50,793 nucleotides of DNA from Planctomycetia bacterium (GTDB taxonomy: Bacteria; Planctomycetota; Planctomycetia; Pirellulales; Thermoguttaceae): NCBI GenBank assembly GCA_030527105.1, contig JAUNBK010000003.1:48849-99641 (forward strand). Direction: 5' to 3'. Made by a program: the position numbers and the translations under genes. Below, piece after piece: positions 9,201-17,471 of this stretch. Below the pieces are notes generated by a model, which worked only from the letters and a program-made list of their open reading frames with translations, was not told the origin of the DNA and did no database searches. The first letter of the stretch is position 1. Each line of letters starts with the position of its first letter.

Positions 9201-10395
9201 CAACCCGCGCCATATTTCCAACTCAATGGCGCCGTTTGTGAGAATTCGCTTGCAAGGCGCGCTTGCTTCTGAACGCCGTGCGTGGATTTGGAAGCAAGCG
9301 TGCCAAACGCAATTTTTCGCGGATGGTCGAACGCTTCACATCGCGGCGTTCCGCCTCGAAAACGTCGGTGAAGATTCCTTTCGCGTGGAAATTTGCGCGA
9401 GTTTAGGAGAAAAAATAACTCTTCTGGGCGCTATCGTGAATGGGCAGCGTGTCGTGAATCCCACCATTGAGACAGAAAATTTGGCGGATGGAAACGTTGC
9501 ACTGCGCGTCAAGCTCCCTCTTCCCGTCTGGAGGCGCCAGAGTGAAGTGGTGCTCCAATGGGTGGAAGAAGGGACGCCGCTGCGTGTTTATTCACAACTT
9601 TGTCCTCCGAATATCAAAACGGACTGGCTCGTCTTGCAGACCCGATGGCAAGCGTGGGCTCCCGAAAATTATATCCCGCTTCATCACGGTTGTTTTTGCG
9701 AGGAGTCGCGATCTTCCGAGGAGGGGCGCGAGATGATATCTGCGTATTATCGTCCACTGGATGGTCGTGTTGACGAGTCGCAGGAAGAATTAGACGAAAA
9801 TCGGGTTTCCGTCGTTCAGGAATCGATTTTTACGGCGCGTGATTCCGTGCTTTTGCGCATTTTTGGGAAATTCCGCTTCGGTCGAAACATGTTTTTCCAC
9901 TCCTCGCGCTCTCTTCCCGCAAATGGGTTGGCGTTCGTGCAGACCGATGCTTCGCGCTCAAGTCCGCTCCTTCTCTCTGGTGGCGACGGTGATAATTTAG
10001 CCCTCGCCGCGATTTTTTACGATACTTTGGAACCCAAACGCCTCGCGGGGTGGAACCTCTGTACCCAAAACGAGTTGGTTCCGCTCCGTGTCATTCAAGC
10101 GAACGCGCTTGAAGCGACGCGCTGGTTTTTCCTCCTTCTCACGTTTGTCGTCACGGCAAGATGGTTCCAAAGTTTTCGACCAATTCGCGTGGGAATCTGC
10201 GGCTTGTCGGCGACTGCGTGTTTGCTCGCACCGCTCGTCTGGTCGCCTATTTTTTCCGGGATATTTTTGGGACTCCTCCTCTCATTCGCGCTGCACTCCA
10301 TTATTCGGCATCGCGAGTTCATCCAGCAGAACGTTTCCACCATAATTCGCATCTCCGGGGGTGCGAGCAAGAGCAAACTACGGAAGGATACATGA
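6292..10395 (+). CDS. giant secreted/membrane-anchored protein, second of three tandem paralogues
   Basis: The protein is about 1367 residues. I chose the ATG at 6292 because TGAGGGGAA (6278-6286) lies at ideal spacing; a GTG overlapping the previous stop at 6277 is possible but lacks its own site. A clean signal peptide runs to ANA/EEQ. It is followed by a short region with VYIPQSMV and a conserved-looking block, HYSATLRDN plus beta-strands, matching in position the FHSVLGEG block of the first protein and the FFHSALYSG block of the third. An Ala/Thr/Pro-rich linker lies at about residues 650-720. The C-terminus has a cluster of membrane segments at about 1280-1350 with a short basic tail. 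No enzyme motif is visible. The shared architecture with its neighbours suggests duplication and a joint envelope role; function unknown. Confidence 0.8.
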   Translation: MRSIKKSLIRFWGFLALSFSCLIFVFGVANAEEQKPEDPDFRRVYIPQSMVNELPTRGVPYWVIQGDDFEEWAKSRRGDDASAATMDSRVIIQKAHYSATLRDNRFLEGSASLQMSLVSEPNPKDEELEWRFPPVSFALDRDFGFRVLDSNTEAQAREARFFLNKMGEVVFYPADFSQTKILETQCRWSQRNKQPSNGDLCFNLELFPATDIIVDLVLPKVWVPQSDVGMLQELPNASDELLRHWRFYLGGNRRATLRLKQNDAPKPVASPISVAQKNVFSFNKEGLDIACRFDIDTLLEEQQTTFAPVVRLRLQMGGSFVLTSVLYNGKSIPWSVAGGEQDETKNGVKNGTNDENQTFDQHGTEVVVDLPEELCGVGNTLEVYGIQNLEPFYTDANPAALVKIPAIRLLDALWSEGETTLLVEEPLEIADVILSDARIVENEKLWDEKTTLRRTKIVVREIAPNASIKTAFMKKETRQHIDMSTALDIQESEIAAIVEMRVSASNGECFEIWGIVDRAWTIDSVETPSSGIIDDWNLDSVPNFLSKLDSADESKLRPIFERLSPNGWDIASLSVLRIQLAHSIRPRHSVSFRIKARRLELPHNYVFRSIDLAPVFFPAYELGESWTLCGTSYPWNIQFAESYRAQTHPLSTAVAAPAAIPAFASAATPTAVPTTAPFSVAPLAATPAAPSAVSSLSAVPGSSESTVLTPEKGKEATSISSASSTLAALRRQFPERRVFLATKQDFKNAPMLFLERKQKTYTARIEGFYDLSRTPHAIFRIVCDPKGGEIDRLRVLIRPGTLFGVTWNFPRELSGSSAICIERKSYGASHQVSIPVESKGAESKDADLWEAELWEVTLRQPQQTPFEIELALATEKKQGTKIEEGTKNVSPWTQEELAHFLLENFPGGILLPLVDVPEAQSQVGLVTLQSDVSRSVFIDTHEMEPVLVDPTIEVARARNSGTSDVQTFRYNPRHISNSMAPFVRIRLQGALASERRAWIWKQACQTQFFADGRTLHIAAFRLENVGEDSFRVEICASLGEKITLLGAIVNGQRVVNPTIETENLADGNVALRVKLPLPVWRRQSEVVLQWVEEGTPLRVYSQLCPPNIKTDWLVLQTRWQAWAPENYIPLHHGCFCEESRSSEEGREMISAYYRPLDGRVDESQEELDENRVSVVQESIFTARDSVLLRIFGKFRFGRNMFFHSSRSLPANGLAFVQTDASRSSPLLLSGGDGDNLALAAIFYDTLEPKRLAGWNLCTQNELVPLRVIQANALEATRWFFLLLTFVVTARWFQSFRPIRVGICGLSATACLLAPLVWSPIFSGIFLGLLLSFALHSIIRHREFIQQNVSTIIRISGGASKSKLRKDT

Positions 10396-10396
10396 A

Positions 10397-13300
10397 ATGC
10401 GCAATTTGAGATATAAAATGAGGGTAAAACTTTTCGTTATCATTTTTATAATGGCGTGTTTTTCTCTAACGACACGAGGCGAAACTCCGTCTGCGAAAAG
10501 CGTGGGAGAAAATGATGCTGAAGAAAAAAAGGTTCCGTGGGTCTTCATTCCGGTTGACGAGGAAGGGCGACCTGTCGGAGAGGAGTATTATCTTCCCCTC
10601 GACATGTACGGAAATTTGTATAAAGACAAAAGCACTGCGCGCAAAAATGATGCGTTCTTTTTCCACAGCGCATTGTATTCCGGCGCACTTTCCTCGGCAC
10701 TCTCGACACACGATGTTGTTTTCGAGTCGATGAAAGTCGTTCTGGATGTCGAGGTTCGCGCTGCCGTTGAAATAGAGCTTCCGTTTTCGAACGAGGAGAT
10801 GCATATTTCTCCCGGCGGAGTGCTCCTCAACGGAACCCCATTGCCAATCGAATGGGAGGGTGGTCGGTTGCATGTCGAAATAAAGAATCCTGGTCGATAT
10901 TCCTTGGAAATTTCATTCCTTCCAACGCGATTTTTAACACCAAAAGATGGAGGGCGATCAAAAAGTTCGGGCGACATGATGGTAGGTTTTCGTTTTGCGA
11001 TTCCATTCATTCCCAACTCGCATTTGGAGTTGCAAGCACCTGCTGCTTTTTCGGGTTTGGAGTTTCCCAGCGCGAAGGGCAAAACGACTTACGTAGCGAC
11101 AGAGCGGCGATGGAGAGTCGACCTTGGCGGGAGTGACGAGATTTGCGTTCGATGGAAGTCCCCGTACGCACCAGCACAAGCGCCAAATATTCCTGTCGCG
11201 GAGGAGGCTTATTGGTGGAACTTGGGCGGGGAAAGCATGAAGGTTCAGTGCAGATACCGCTTTCGCGCAACTCAAGAAGGAATCCGATCTTTAGAATGGT
11301 CTGTTGATTCGCGATATCAGATTGATTCCGAGAGCATCCAAATTTTTACGTTTGTGAACGAGAGGGGACGAGGCGAAAACTCGTATTCCATGCAAAATAA
11401 CGATGGGCGTGAGGAGCTTCAAAAAGTGTTTCTCAATCCGGGAGTCAATATTTTTCAGGAAGGAGAGAACACTCGAATTCGCATGGAAGTAAACGTTGCT
11501 GCCTCTGCCTCCGTGTACGTCGTTTTTTCGCTTGATTTTCCGCGCATTGCTCAAGTTGGGAACTATTTTTTCCCGCATATTCGCACGGAAAAAACTCGCA
11601 TCGCGAAACGGTGGATTAATGTATGCTCTGAGTCTCAATACCAACTCTCGCTCGTGGAAAGCAACTCGATTCAGTCGGTTTCCTTTGCGGATTTTTGTGG
11701 GTTGTGGAACAATATGGCACCAGACGCTGCGCAAGAATCAATGTATGAAGCCGCCTTGAATTCCTCGTTCGTTGTGGACGACACGCTCTCCGCCTCCAAT
11801 CGGACGACCGTGTGGATGGTCAAATCTCAGCCCGCTCTGGAAATTTTCACGGCACTTGAGGTAGTTTCGTATCTTTTTGATGCGGATATTGTCAATGTTC
11901 ATTATAATATTCAATTTCCTTATGCGCGCTCCATTCCTTTTATATGTCGTGCAAAAGTCCCGTCTGGCTTGCAAATCGAGAACATCGTTTTCTCCGATGG
12001 CGTTCAGAAAGGGACTCTCGATTTTTCGCGCCTGGCGGACGATACGATCGTTGTATTTAACAATCGACCTTCGTTGAGTTCCGAGAAAAAAATCGAAGGA
12101 AGCAGCGTCCAACTCACGCTCATCGGCTCGCTCAACATCCCTCATCAAGACGGGGCGGAGGCGCGCAAGATGAATTTCCCTCAGATTTCTTTATTGAACG
12201 ATGAGGTGCACGTTTCTTCGCGAGTCGTCAACATTTATCGAACGCCGCGCGTCGTGCTGGATTTTTCCGAATTGACGCCCCAAGGCGATGCGTCTGGCGC
12301 ATATCTCACCACGGAGAATACGGTCGCGCCGTTCGAGGAGGGGCGGATTGCGGCGTCGTTTTCGTCGAAAAGCGCCAAAGAGATGGGGGGTGTTGTCTCC
12401 ATTTTGACGAATCAGCCGAAAGTATTCGTCCATAGTCGTGCGATTTTGAAGTGCGAAGAGTCCGCAACAGCGAAATACTCCCAGTGGAATGCGGAGTTGG
12501 AGCTGGTGGTCAAGGTTTCTCAGGGCGTTTTGGACGAATTTCCGATTGAGATTTCCGGGGCACTCAAAGGGGCTTTGGCTTTAGAGCCTCCGATACCTTT
12601 CGAGGTGGAGCAGATTCCGATCAAGATAGCGTCATTGAAGGAGTCTGCCGAGAACGCAACGGGCACTCATCGTGTTATGGGCGCGGCAGAGGATGGTGCA
12701 GGAGAGGCTATTCCGTCTGGAGGAAGCTCACTGCGGCTCCTGATAAGGCCACTTTATCCGATGTCAGGCGTGCATAAAATAAAAATTATTGCGCCGTTAT
12801 CTTTCTCCGATGAGGCTGGCGTACTGGGTGGCGTCGTGCTCCCCATTTTTTCCTTTCCCAATGCGGAAGATGTGCAGCGAGACATTGTGCTGCCGCTTGC
12901 GCCCGTTCAAACACACAATCATTCGTTGAATTGGGTTGTGGAGCGAATGACTCCCTTGGACGAATCCGTGCTTCAAGTGGAGACGAACTCGGGCGCGGTG
13001 GGTTTTGATAAACTTAAATCGGAGCCGGGGAGGTTGCAGGCGTATCGTGCGGCAGGCTCGCGGTGTCGTGCCATGCTTCAAACTCAAGACAGTGCGGTGT
13101 CGAATCCCGCAGTACTTTGGGCGTCGCATGGGGTGCTGTGGGGTGTGAACAGGAAATTCCCCGGCGTCACGATCATGGATGTGTCACCTCAGAACGCGAA
13201 ATATGCGGTCGTTCGCGCGCCTCGGACGCTGGAGATGCTTGAGTTCCGCTTGGACGCTGCTCCCGTTTTGGCGGAGAGAATAATTTGGGATGCCGAGACC

Positions 13301-14476
13301 CGGCAATTTGATGTGGAAAAATCCAACAAGAGGAACGAGGATGAGTACAACTATTATCGAGTCGCCCTCCACTCCACGCGAATGGTACAGCGTCTCGAGA
13401 TACTCTACTACGGAGCTATGTCGCAGCATGCGGTGTCTCATGCATGGGGCAAGGTCGGATCCTTCTCTGGGAGAGATCGTCAGGAAAGGAATTTTCGGCT
13501 CGAACTTCCCATCTTGATCACTATAGCTTTGGAGGAGGGGGAGGAGCAGCCGGAGCCGCTCAAGGCGGAGTCGGGGGTTTTTTTTGCTTTTACTCCCTCG
13601 CAATCAGGGGAAATCCGCTTGTGGGAGACAAACTCTTCCGGCGAGTCTGCACTCTATCCTGAGCGGCGACCGATGCGCGTTCATCTTGCATGCTTGGATC
13701 AAATCCTTCTTCTCACGAGGCAGGCGGTTCGAGAGACAGGCTCAAGTGGTGTTGGTGGTGTTGTGGGTGGGGAGATATCTGGCAATTTTTTGGAGGAGGA
13801 CGGTGAGAATCCCGGAGTTATGCCAAATAGCGAGACCTTCCCGACGGACGAAATAGAAGCGTGGCGCGAAACGTGGAAAATCATGTGGGACTATAAGGTT
13901 GCGGTGGCGCGCCAAGAACTATTGCGGCAGAGGAATTCGGAATTTGTCGAATTCAGTCGTGCGTTTGACGCGATTCTAAAAGAAGGGGACGCTTTTTTTC
14001 AAAATGCTCATGGTAAAATAGTTGACGAAGCTGCGGAGAAAACGTTCTCAAACGGCTCTGACAAAAAAACGCACGTTGTTTCTTGGACGCAGAAAAAAAC
14101 ACTTCAGGAGATTTTTGCGCAGAATCTCCCTCGTTCTGCCGCGCTTATGTTTGCGTTCGAAACGAAGGGTGAATCCGAATTTTATCTGAGCGAGAGCGCC
14201 ATTCATCAGTCGTTGAGCTTGCCTTTCATTTATTCCTCTATGGTTGTCGTGCTCATAACGATATTCATTCTTGTTGTGCTTTATTTGTCCCCCCAGTTTG
14301 TCGAAAAAACGCGCACGGGACCCATTTGGCTATTTATTAGCGGCATCATTGGAATGTTGTGCGGTTTGAAAGTGTGGATTGGGCTGTTGATTATGGCGTC
14401 GGCCGTCCTTTTGGGAATCATGCGTATGACGAGAAAAAGCGTACCGGAAAAAGAGGATATGAACGGATCGTTGTAG
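10397..14476 (+). CDS. giant secreted/membrane-anchored protein, third of three tandem paralogues
   Basis: The protein is about 1359 residues. The ATG at 10397 is preceded by GGAAGGA at 8-nt spacing and begins one base after the previous stop, so translation is probably coupled. The frame stays open upstream to 10361, overlapping the preceding gene. The N-terminus (basic residues, then LFVIIFIMACFSL) is a signal peptide. Close to it is VFIPVDEEGRPV, a phrase resembling the VYIPQ region of the second protein, then the block FFHSALYSG. The body is beta-rich without recognisable domains. The C-terminus has membrane segments from about residue 1270 (SSMVVVLITIFILVVLYL and GPIWLFISGIIG) and a basic tail. 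It is the last gene of the operon; a tandem palindromic repeat array follows directly. Function unknown. Confidence 0.8.
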   Translation: MRNLRYKMRVKLFVIIFIMACFSLTTRGETPSAKSVGENDAEEKKVPWVFIPVDEEGRPVGEEYYLPLDMYGNLYKDKSTARKNDAFFFHSALYSGALSSALSTHDVVFESMKVVLDVEVRAAVEIELPFSNEEMHISPGGVLLNGTPLPIEWEGGRLHVEIKNPGRYSLEISFLPTRFLTPKDGGRSKSSGDMMVGFRFAIPFIPNSHLELQAPAAFSGLEFPSAKGKTTYVATERRWRVDLGGSDEICVRWKSPYAPAQAPNIPVAEEAYWWNLGGESMKVQCRYRFRATQEGIRSLEWSVDSRYQIDSESIQIFTFVNERGRGENSYSMQNNDGREELQKVFLNPGVNIFQEGENTRIRMEVNVAASASVYVVFSLDFPRIAQVGNYFFPHIRTEKTRIAKRWINVCSESQYQLSLVESNSIQSVSFADFCGLWNNMAPDAAQESMYEAALNSSFVVDDTLSASNRTTVWMVKSQPALEIFTALEVVSYLFDADIVNVHYNIQFPYARSIPFICRAKVPSGLQIENIVFSDGVQKGTLDFSRLADDTIVVFNNRPSLSSEKKIEGSSVQLTLIGSLNIPHQDGAEARKMNFPQISLLNDEVHVSSRVVNIYRTPRVVLDFSELTPQGDASGAYLTTENTVAPFEEGRIAASFSSKSAKEMGGVVSILTNQPKVFVHSRAILKCEESATAKYSQWNAELELVVKVSQGVLDEFPIEISGALKGALALEPPIPFEVEQIPIKIASLKESAENATGTHRVMGAAEDGAGEAIPSGGSSLRLLIRPLYPMSGVHKIKIIAPLSFSDEAGVLGGVVLPIFSFPNAEDVQRDIVLPLAPVQTHNHSLNWVVERMTPLDESVLQVETNSGAVGFDKLKSEPGRLQAYRAAGSRCRAMLQTQDSAVSNPAVLWASHGVLWGVNRKFPGVTIMDVSPQNAKYAVVRAPRTLEMLEFRLDAAPVLAERIIWDAETRQFDVEKSNKRNEDEYNYYRVALHSTRMVQRLEILYYGAMSQHAVSHAWGKVGSFSGRDRQERNFRLELPILITIALEEGEEQPEPLKAESGVFFAFTPSQSGEIRLWETNSSGESALYPERRPMRVHLACLDQILLLTRQAVRETGSSGVGGVVGGEISGNFLEEDGENPGVMPNSETFPTDEIEAWRETWKIMWDYKVAVARQELLRQRNSEFVEFSRAFDAILKEGDAFFQNAHGKIVDEAAEKTFSNGSDKKTHVVSWTQKKTLQEIFAQNLPRSAALMFAFETKGESEFYLSESAIHQSLSLPFIYSSMVVVLITIFILVVLYLSPQFVEKTRTGPIWLFISGIIGMLCGLKVWIGLLIMASAVLLGIMRMTRKSVPEKEDMNGSL

Positions 14477-14491
14477 TTTTGCGAGGAGTTT

Positions 14492-14775
14492 TATAAAACT
14501 TCTCATTGAAATTTCCGGTGCCGTCCGCCGTTGGAGCTACGCACCACGGCTCGCGAAGCGTCGCATAAAACGGGAATTTTAAAGGAGAACGAGTATATAA
14601 TACTTCTCGTTGAAATTTCCGGTGCCGTCCGCCGTTGGAGCTACGCACCACGGCTCGCGAAGCGTCGCATAAAACGGGAATTTTAAAGGAGAACGAGTAT
14701 ATAATACTTCTCGTTGAAATTTCCGGTGCCGTCCGCCGTTGGAGCTACGCACCACGCCTTGCGATGTTTTACGAG
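14492..14775 (+). repeat. tandem array of the ~104-bp palindromic intergenic repeat (2.7 units)
   Basis: Three consecutive units begin at 14498, 14602 and 14706, an exact 104-bp period. The first two are nearly identical; the third is intact to about 14757 and then decays. Each unit starts ACTTCTCGTTGAAATTTCC and ends GGGAATTTTAAAGGAGAACG, imperfect terminal inverted repeats. The core contains a smaller hairpin, GCCGTTGG against CCACGGC. Each junction contains TATAAT. Short open frames here (containing phrases like CVAPTADGTGNF) are translations of the repeat and not genes. Confidence 0.9.
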
Positions 14776-14998
14776 TTGTGGTGAAAACTACTGCCGTGTC
14801 CAAAAAATAAACAATATTAGCGAACGTAGTGAGCATTTCAAAAGTCTTTTGAAGGAGAGTTTGAGAGGAAACAATTTTTCAAAAATGTTTCTTCTCAAGA
14901 TGCTGGAGGATTGCGAGTTAAAGCACTGGTGTTTACAAAATTGACACAACGCTGGGATTTTAACGGACGGGATTTTAAGGGAGGATGAGTATAAAAAA
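14776..14998 (+). other. leader region of mnmA with a repeat-tail remnant
   Basis: No gene is visible. The segment 14958-14996 resembles the right end of the 104-bp repeat (GGGATTTTAAGGGAGGATGAG then TATA). It supplies AGGGAGG, 14 nt before the mnmA start, a longer gap than usual. The stretch between 14776 and 14957 separates this tail from the head of the third unit, as if the unit was split by an insertion. A TTGACA at 14940 has no matching -10. Confidence 0.5.
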
Positions 14999-16090
14999 AT
15001 GTCGAAATATGTTTTAGCAATGTCGGGAGGCGTGGACAGCAGCGTTTGTGCTGAGTTGCTCACGAAAGAGGGGCACTCCGTCGTAGGGGTCTTTATGCGC
15101 CACGGAATCGCGTCGATCGATAACGACGGCAGGGTGGCGAGGCGAAAACACGGCTGCTGCAGCGACGAAGATGCGATGGACGCGCAAAAAGTTGCCGACC
15201 GTTTGGGGATTCCTCTGCATATTATTGATTTTCATCAGGAGTTTTGCGAGATCATCGAGTATTTTGTCGCGGAATATACGGCATGTCGCACGCCAAACCC
15301 CTGCATCGTCTGCAACGATCGATTAAAATTTGGAAAATTGTTTGATTTTGCGCAAGAGATGGGGGCGGATTTCGTCGCTACGGGGCATTATGCGCGTCTC
15401 GATTTTGATGAAAATTTGGGTGAGTACGTTTTGCGACGCGGAGTGGATGCGACGAAGGATCAATCGTACGTTTTGCACCGAATCGCCCCGGAACGCCTCC
15501 CCTTTTTGCGCTTTCCTCTCGGAGGGTATCGCAAGGAGGAAATCCGAAAAATGGCGTTGGAAGCGAATCTCCACAACGCGGAGAAAAAAGACAGCCAAGA
15601 GATTTGTTTCATCCCGAACGATAATCACGCGGAGTTCGTGGCGAATTATGTTTGTGAAAAAACAGGCGCGCCGCCGAATACGCTGGGAAATTTTGTCACG
15701 TCCGACGGGAGGATTATCGCGCCGCATGCGGGGCTGGAGGGTTATACAGTTGGGCAAAGAAAGGGACTGGGGCTTGCGTTCAAGGAGCCGCACTACGTTC
15801 TTCGGCTGAATCCTGAAACGAACGAGGTCGTTTTGGGCACGCACGACGAGTTGGCGCGGTGGGAACTTTCGGTCGCGAGCGCCAACTGGCTCACGCGCGT
15901 TCCAGAGGAGTTCGAGTGTGACGTTAAAATCCGATACCGCACGGCAGCCGCCCCCGCCAAAGTGCAACGCTTCGAGGGGGATCGCTTTGTTGTGCAATTT
16001 TCCTGTCCGATGTATGGTCTCGCCCCTGGGCAAGCCGCCGTGTGTTATGACGGCGACCGCGTCTTGGGCGGGGGGTGGATTGAATCTTGA
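14999..16090 (+). CDS. mnmA: tRNA-specific 2-thiouridylase MnmA
   Basis: MnmA thiolates U34 of Lys, Glu and Gln tRNAs in the cytoplasm, using ATP to adenylate the base and a persulfide-carrying cysteine to deliver sulfur. The 363-residue length is normal for the family. The PP-loop SGGVDSS lies at residues 9-15. The nucleophilic cysteine is Cys105 in VCNDR and the partner is Cys203 in QEICF, matching E. coli Cys102 and Cys199. The TGHYARLD and GYTVGQRKGLG motifs are also present, the latter in the C-terminal domains. The start follows a repeat-tail Shine-Dalgarno. It is convergent with the exopolysaccharide operon, with only 22 nt between the stops. Identification is secure. Confidence 0.96.
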   Translation: MSKYVLAMSGGVDSSVCAELLTKEGHSVVGVFMRHGIASIDNDGRVARRKHGCCSDEDAMDAQKVADRLGIPLHIIDFHQEFCEIIEYFVAEYTACRTPNPCIVCNDRLKFGKLFDFAQEMGADFVATGHYARLDFDENLGEYVLRRGVDATKDQSYVLHRIAPERLPFLRFPLGGYRKEEIRKMALEANLHNAEKKDSQEICFIPNDNHAEFVANYVCEKTGAPPNTLGNFVTSDGRIIAPHAGLEGYTVGQRKGLGLAFKEPHYVLRLNPETNEVVLGTHDELARWELSVASANWLTRVPEEFECDVKIRYRTAAAPAKVQRFEGDRFVVQFSCPMYGLAPGQAAVCYDGDRVLGGGWIES

Positions 16091-16112
16091 ACGAATGCGC
16101 TAGGGGAGGTCG

Positions 16113-17471
16113 TCACGCCCATTGCGGAGAGCCGACCTGTTGCTCGTCGTAGTCCTGTTCGTCTTCTTCACTTTCCCATCCATGAGCCAGGGCATCCATA
16201 CGGAGCCGCTCTTTTTCTTCCTCCTCAATCTGGTGGAGATGAATGAGTTTGAGGATGATCATTCCCAACGCGCCAGTGTAGTAGATGATCTCTAAACCAT
16301 ACAACGAAACAAACTGGGCGGAGACACCATAGCCGGCAATCGCGACGAAAACCATTTGGGCGTAGATGTTTATTCTAGGATCCGGATGCTGGAGTTTCTT
16401 GCATAGGACTTGGTGCATTTTTCGGAGGAGACCTAGAAAGAAAATGAGCTGAGCAAGCAATGCGGGGATACCACACTCCACGCAAGTCTGAAGCCAAGTG
16501 GAGTGTGCTTCGAGGTAGATTCCAGAAGATTGTTTATAATAATTGGTCCAGTTTGTGATGCCGATTCCGAACACGGGTTTTTGACGGATCGTGTCGATGC
16601 ACGCATCCCACGCATTGAGTCGGGATTGGGCGGAACTGTCGAGAGAATCCACCTCCGTGAACGCAGAAGAGAATCTTTCCCTAACGCTTGGACCGGCGAG
16701 ATAGCCTCCCACGCAAATAGCGAGGAGGAAAATCGAGATATTCGCTTGAGTCTTTGGCAAGACATAAAAGGTAGCACATGCGGCGACGCACAATCCCAAC
16801 ATACCACCTCGAGACATCGAAAACATGATCGCGTGCGCTTGAAACAGGGCGAACAAGAATGCGAGTCCTTTAAGGAGGATATTTTTCTCGGAAAGTCCGG
16901 TAAAAAAGGAAAGAACCGTCCCAACGACCATTCCAACGGCGAAAAAGTTGTTGTCCATTCCCGCAAAACCGACGTATTGGAGTCGGTTGAAGCCCGCCAG
17001 GTACGACATATTCAGTTCGTAGGCGATAAAGCCACTCGCAAGAACAAGGCACCAAAGCAGTATACGGAGCTGTTGGACGGTGTTCGAAAGGGTGAGCATT
17101 ATGAGAATGGCGACGAGAAGTCGTACCTGCATGAGAAGGCTCGTTTGCGCGGAAGGGGTCCAGAAGCTGATCAGGGAAGCAAGTGTCGCCCAAATGATGA
17201 AAAAGATGAGCGCAGACACGTAGGTGAACGCCTGGCCAACCCGAGGTGTGCCACAGTGGCGCAGAATCCAACCGATGATCATTGGGTATGCAACCGCCTC
17301 AGAAAAACCAATTGATCCAACAAAGGTCGAGGAACCCAGTGAATAATACCACAACGAGTTCGGGGAAAGAATTCCGAAAAAGACGTAGATACAAACGCCC
17401 ACAAAAGGGTAAAAAAGGGAACACGAGACTCCGATGCACGTCAACAAATAGACAAAAATTACGCCCTTCAT
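16113..17471 (-). CDS. O-antigen ligase/polymerase-like membrane protein
   Basis: This 452-residue polytopic membrane protein has about 10-12 hydrophobic segments. It carries a Wzy_C/O-antigen-ligase type signature, including SRGGMLGL, and after a long loop a conserved periplasmic segment, GIGITNWTNYY followed by HSTWLQTCVECG. Such proteins transfer or polymerise undecaprenyl-linked glycans at the outer face of the inner membrane. The last 45 residues are highly charged (EEEEKERLR then acidic) and presumably cytoplasmic. Its start overlaps the stop of the glycosyltransferase gene by ATGA, so the two are translationally coupled. It is the last gene of the exopolysaccharide operon. Whether it is a ligase or a polymerase cannot be decided from sequence alone. 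Confidence 0.85.
   Translation of the reverse strand: MKGVIFVYLLTCIGVSCSLFYPFVGVCIYVFFGILSPNSLWYYSLGSSTFVGSIGFSEAVAYPMIIGWILRHCGTPRVGQAFTYVSALIFFIIWATLASLISFWTPSAQTSLLMQVRLLVAILIMLTLSNTVQQLRILLWCLVLASGFIAYELNMSYLAGFNRLQYVGFAGMDNNFFAVGMVVGTVLSFFTGLSEKNILLKGLAFLFALFQAHAIMFSMSRGGMLGLCVAACATFYVLPKTQANISIFLLAICVGGYLAGPSVRERFSSAFTEVDSLDSSAQSRLNAWDACIDTIRQKPVFGIGITNWTNYYKQSSGIYLEAHSTWLQTCVECGIPALLAQLIFFLGLLRKMHQVLCKKLQHPDPRINIYAQMVFVAIAGYGVSAQFVSLYGLEIIYYTGALGMIILKLIHLHQIEEEEKERLRMDALAHGWESEEDEQDYDEQQVGSPQWA

Noticed and set aside
14492..14775. CRISPR-like array
   Set aside because: The units are 104 bp and contiguous with no unique spacers, are self-palindromic, and no cas gene is present.
14418..14836. 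Short open frames encoding CVAPTADGTGNF-like peptides
   Set aside because: They are translations of the 104-bp repeat, recur at each copy in either orientation and lack start signals.
16503..17315. 270-codon plus-strand frame opposite the O-antigen ligase-like gene
   Set aside because: Highly charged and without motifs; the minus strand encodes a clear polytopic membrane protein in a coupled operon.
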